NCBI RefSeq assembly: GCF_048571275.1
Contig: NZ_CP182357.1
Span: 1,364,001-1,428,000 of the forward strand
Direction of reading: 5' to 3'
Length of the DNA stretch: 64,000 nt
Source of the DNA: Marinarcus sediminis
GTDB lineage: Bacteria > Campylobacterota > Campylobacteria > Campylobacterales > Arcobacteraceae
Shown: one piece after another, positions 62,040 to 64,000 of the stretch
Layout: every line of letters begins with the position of its first letter
How positions within the stretch are numbered: the stretch's first letter is position 1
Notes under the pieces: model-generated
Seen by the model: only the letters and a program-made list of their open reading frames with translations
The model's database searches: none
What the model was told of the DNA's origin: nothing
Translations under genes and position numbers: made by a program

Positions 62040-62784
62040 TAAAGCGTACAAACTGTTAGCTCAACAAGAGGGCATTTCAAACTCAAAAGCCAAAGAGCTA
62101 ATGGATAAAGGTTTGGTTTATGTGGGCAATAAAAAAGTGGAAATTGCTCGTGGAGAAATTGCGGTTGACACCAAATTTAATATCAAAGAAGTTGCCCCTG
62201 TTAAAGTAATTTTTGAGGACAATGATATTTTAGCGGTGAATAAACCGGCATTTTTAACTGCCGATGATGTGGCAAGTAAATATAAAAATTGTATGCTTTT
62301 AAATCGACTGGACAAAGAGACGAGTGGGGTGATGCTGTTTGCCAAAAATGAAGAGTTTCAAACCAAAGCCATACGAGAGTTTAAAGCCAACAGAGTCTAC
62401 AAAGAGTATGTTGCCATTGTTGAAGGGAAAGTCATTGAAACCATTGAAGTGGATAAACCGATTTTAACCATTAAAAACAAGGGTGTTGCAAAGAGTAAAA
62501 TAGATGTTAAAAAAGGGAAACCCGCAAAAAGTACGGTCTATCCTCTCTATGTTGAAGGAAATAAATCAAAAGTTAAAATTGTGATTGATACAGGAAGAAC
62601 ACATCAAATTCGAGTGCATTTAAACTATATTGGCTTACCTATAATTGGAGATGCGGTTTATGGAAAACCCGTTGCTAATATAAAAAGAGTTTTACTGCAT
62701 TCAAGAGTAACGAAAATTTTTGATTATACATTTGAAGCAAAAGAGCCAAAAGAGTTTAATGTTTTTGGTCTGAATTTATATTAA
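62029..62784 (+). CDS. RluA-family pseudouridine synthase
   Basis: 251 aa. N-terminal S4 RNA-binding domain (YKLLAQQEGISNSKAKELMDKGLVYVGNKKVE), then the catalytic motif LNRLDKETSGVMLFAK (Asp) and the RTHQIRVHLNYIGLPIIGDAVYG segment. Likely modifies 23S rRNA or tRNA; target unknown. Position matches Cj0708. Confidence 0.92.
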   Translation: MEYDKAYKLLAQQEGISNSKAKELMDKGLVYVGNKKVEIARGEIAVDTKFNIKEVAPVKVIFEDNDILAVNKPAFLTADDVASKYKNCMLLNRLDKETSGVMLFAKNEEFQTKAIREFKANRVYKEYVAIVEGKVIETIEVDKPILTIKNKGVAKSKIDVKKGKPAKSTVYPLYVEGNKSKVKIVIDTGRTHQIRVHLNYIGLPIIGDAVYGKPVANIKRVLLHSRVTKIFDYTFEAKEPKEFNVFGLNLY

Positions 62785-62811
62785 ATTAAAGAATTTTTAA
62801 GTATTGATTTA

Positions 62812-62846
62812 TACAAAAACCCGATTTATTGGGTTTTGTATCTAAA
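62812..62846 (+). terminator. Terminator between the pseudouridine synthase and ffh
   Basis: TACAAAAACCC (62812-62822) pairs with GGGTTTTGTA (62831-62840) apart from one bulged A. Intrinsic T content within the stem suggests a bidirectional or weak terminator. Confidence 0.65.
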
Positions 62847-62910
62847 AAATAGATTAAAGATAACTTAAAAAATACATCAGTGTTTAATCTATAATAAAGA
62901 TTAAAATGAG

Positions 62911-62940
62911 TATAATCCCGAACTTAATTAAAAATGGAGA
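62911..62940 (+). promoter_or_regulatory. ffh promoter and ribosome site
   Basis: TATAAT at 62911-62916 in the context GAGTATAATCCCGAAC, close to the rpsL promoter. TGGAGA at 62935-62940 sets the TTG start of ffh six bases downstream. Confidence 0.65.
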
Positions 62941-62946
62941 GTTGAT

Positions 62947-64000
62947 TTGTTTGATGTTTTAACCGGTTCATTTAAAAATGCCGTCAGTAAAATTAGATTT
63001 AGAGATGATGCAAATGCTTTAAAAAAAGCAACAACAGAGTTAAGAAAATCACTTTTAAAAGCGGATGTACACCATAAAACAACAAAAGAGTTGGTCGATG
63101 CAATAGAGATCAATACAAAACTTTTGGGTATTGGACAAGAGGCTTTTTTAAAATCATTACAAAAAGAGTTGCATGCCGTATTAACAACAGCAGGGAATCA
63201 AGGGTTTGTATTTTCAAATACTCCTCCAACTACGGTTTTAATGACGGGGCTTCAAGGGTCTGGAAAAACAACTACGACAGGGAAACTGGCGAACTATTTA
63301 AAACAAAGAAATAAAAAAGTTTTAGTCGCTGCGTGTGATTTACAAAGATTAGCAGCGGTTGAGCAGTTAAAACAAATTGCTGCACAAATTGAAGTAGATA
63401 TCTATTTTGATGACAATCAAATGGATCCTGTAAAAATAGCTCTTGCTGCAAAAGCCAAAGCAAAAGCGGAACACTATGATGTACTTTTAATTGATACAGC
63501 GGGTCGTTTGGCCATTGATGAAGAGTTGATGAAACAACTTCATGACGTAAAAAAAGCGATTGATCCTGACGAAATTTTTTATGTGGCTGATTCATTAACT
63601 GGACATGATGCAACAAAAACAGCGAGCACTTTTAAAGAACAAATTGGAATTGATGGTGTTATTCTTTCAAAATATGATGGGGATACCAAAGGGGGAGTTG
63701 CTCTTTCAATTGCACATCAAGTAGGTGTTCCATTACGATTTATCGGTACGGGTGAAAAAATGCCTGACATCGAAGTTTTTATTCCAGATAGAATTGTCAG
63801 TCGTCTTATGGGTGCTGGGGATATTGAAGGTTTAGCTGAGAAAACATCTGCCATTATTGATGCAAAAAAAGCCAAAGAGGTCACTAAAAAAATTAAAAAG
63901 GGTGAATTTAATTTCAATGACTTTTTAGACCAACTTAATATGATGAAAAAATTGGGTTCAATGAAATCTATTATCTCTATGATTCCAGGGCTTTCACAGA
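62947..64000 (+). CDS. ffh: Signal recognition particle protein Ffh (5' part, runs off the window)
   Basis: 351 codons present. SRP GTPase that targets nascent membrane proteins. N domain (MFDVLTGSFKNAVSKIRFRDDANALKKAT), G domain with P-loop GLQGSGKTTTTGKLA, DLQRLAAVEQL, DTAGRLAIDEELM and KYDGDTKGG (TKxD equivalent reads SKYDGDTKG), then FIGTGEKMPDIEVF and the start of the M domain. The TTG at 62947 is supported by GGAGA; no ATG gives the conserved N-terminus. The C-terminal M domain lies outside the window. Confidence 0.95.
   Translation, partial: MFDVLTGSFKNAVSKIRFRDDANALKKATTELRKSLLKADVHHKTTKELVDAIEINTKLLGIGQEAFLKSLQKELHAVLTTAGNQGFVFSNTPPTTVLMTGLQGSGKTTTTGKLANYLKQRNKKVLVAACDLQRLAAVEQLKQIAAQIEVDIYFDDNQMDPVKIALAAKAKAKAEHYDVLLIDTAGRLAIDEELMKQLHDVKKAIDPDEIFYVADSLTGHDATKTASTFKEQIGIDGVILSKYDGDTKGGVALSIAHQVGVPLRFIGTGEKMPDIEVFIPDRIVSRLMGAGDIEGLAEKTSAIIDAKKAKEVTKKIKKGEFNFNDFLDQLNMMKKLGSMKSIISMIPGLSQ

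Overview
The window is AT-rich chromosomal DNA that looks like a member of the Campylobacterota, most likely an Arcobacter-type genus. Three things point there. The run glyQ - nif3 - zinc-ribbon (FlgZ/HP0958-like) - waaA - pseudouridine synthase - ffh matches the order I recall from Campylobacter jejuni (Cj0704-Cj0709). The RNA polymerase genes rpoBC are separated from rpsL-rpsG-fusA by accessory DNA, as they are in C. jejuni. Codon use is strongly AT-biased, and putative promoters show a clear TATAAT -10 box without an obvious -35.

Layout. 1-4.2 kb: a single-domain response regulator and gpmI on the minus strand, diverging from mraY-murD. 4.2-4.8 kb: five tRNA genes (Phe, Thr, Tyr, Gly, Thr). 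4.8-18.5 kb: the translation/transcription block tuf, rpmG, tRNA-Trp, secE, nusG, rplK, rplA, rplJ, rplL, rpoB, rpoC, with several strong RNA hairpins between the genes. 18.5-19.3 kb: a small membrane protein and a YciI-family gene.

19,238-33,369: a 14.1-kb integrated mobilizable element, bounded by a perfect 36-bp direct repeat that is exactly the last 12 codons of the yciI-like gene. It carries a tyrosine integrase, an HNH protein, several unknown small genes, a type I restriction-modification operon (hsdR-hsdS-ATPase-hsdM) whose extra ATPase has the R-x3-E...H signature of PrrC/RloC anticodon nucleases, a MobV-like relaxase next to a cluster of hairpins (oriT candidate), a winged-helix Rep-like protein with internal iteron-like repeats, and an AlpA/Xis-like protein. 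No coupling protein or type IV secretion genes are seen, so it would need a helper to transfer.

33.4-44.9 kb: a gene possibly derived from an IS1595-type transposase, divergent from a nickel/cobalt ECF uptake operon (DUF4198-NikM-NikL-NikQ-NikO), then an arylamine N-acetyltransferase, small conserved proteins, GNAT, an EEP-family phosphatase/nuclease, a DUF234-type protein, an FkbM methyltransferase, a lipoprotein, an MFS transporter and a DUF1294 protein. 44.9-45.4 kb: a gene-free, hairpin-rich, roughly 500-bp imperfect inverted repeat in which paired hairpins show compensatory base changes between the arms. I cannot identify it.

45.5-48.7 kb: rpsL-rpsG-fusA with promoter, leader and terminator. 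48.9-51.8 kb: a secreted protein, nadK, recN. 52.1-55.1 kb: a large chemoreceptor with tandem Cache domains, a zinc-binding CZB domain and a C-terminal WxxF pentapeptide. 55.2-64 kb: trhP-like U32 peptidase, a GT9-like protein, purE, a glutaredoxin-like protein, glyQ, nif3, flgZ-like, waaA, a pseudouridine synthase, and the 5' part of ffh, which runs off the window.

The strongest leads are the mobilizable defence element with its possible anticodon nuclease and its unusual insertion site, and the unexplained structured inverted repeat at 44.9-45.4 kb.
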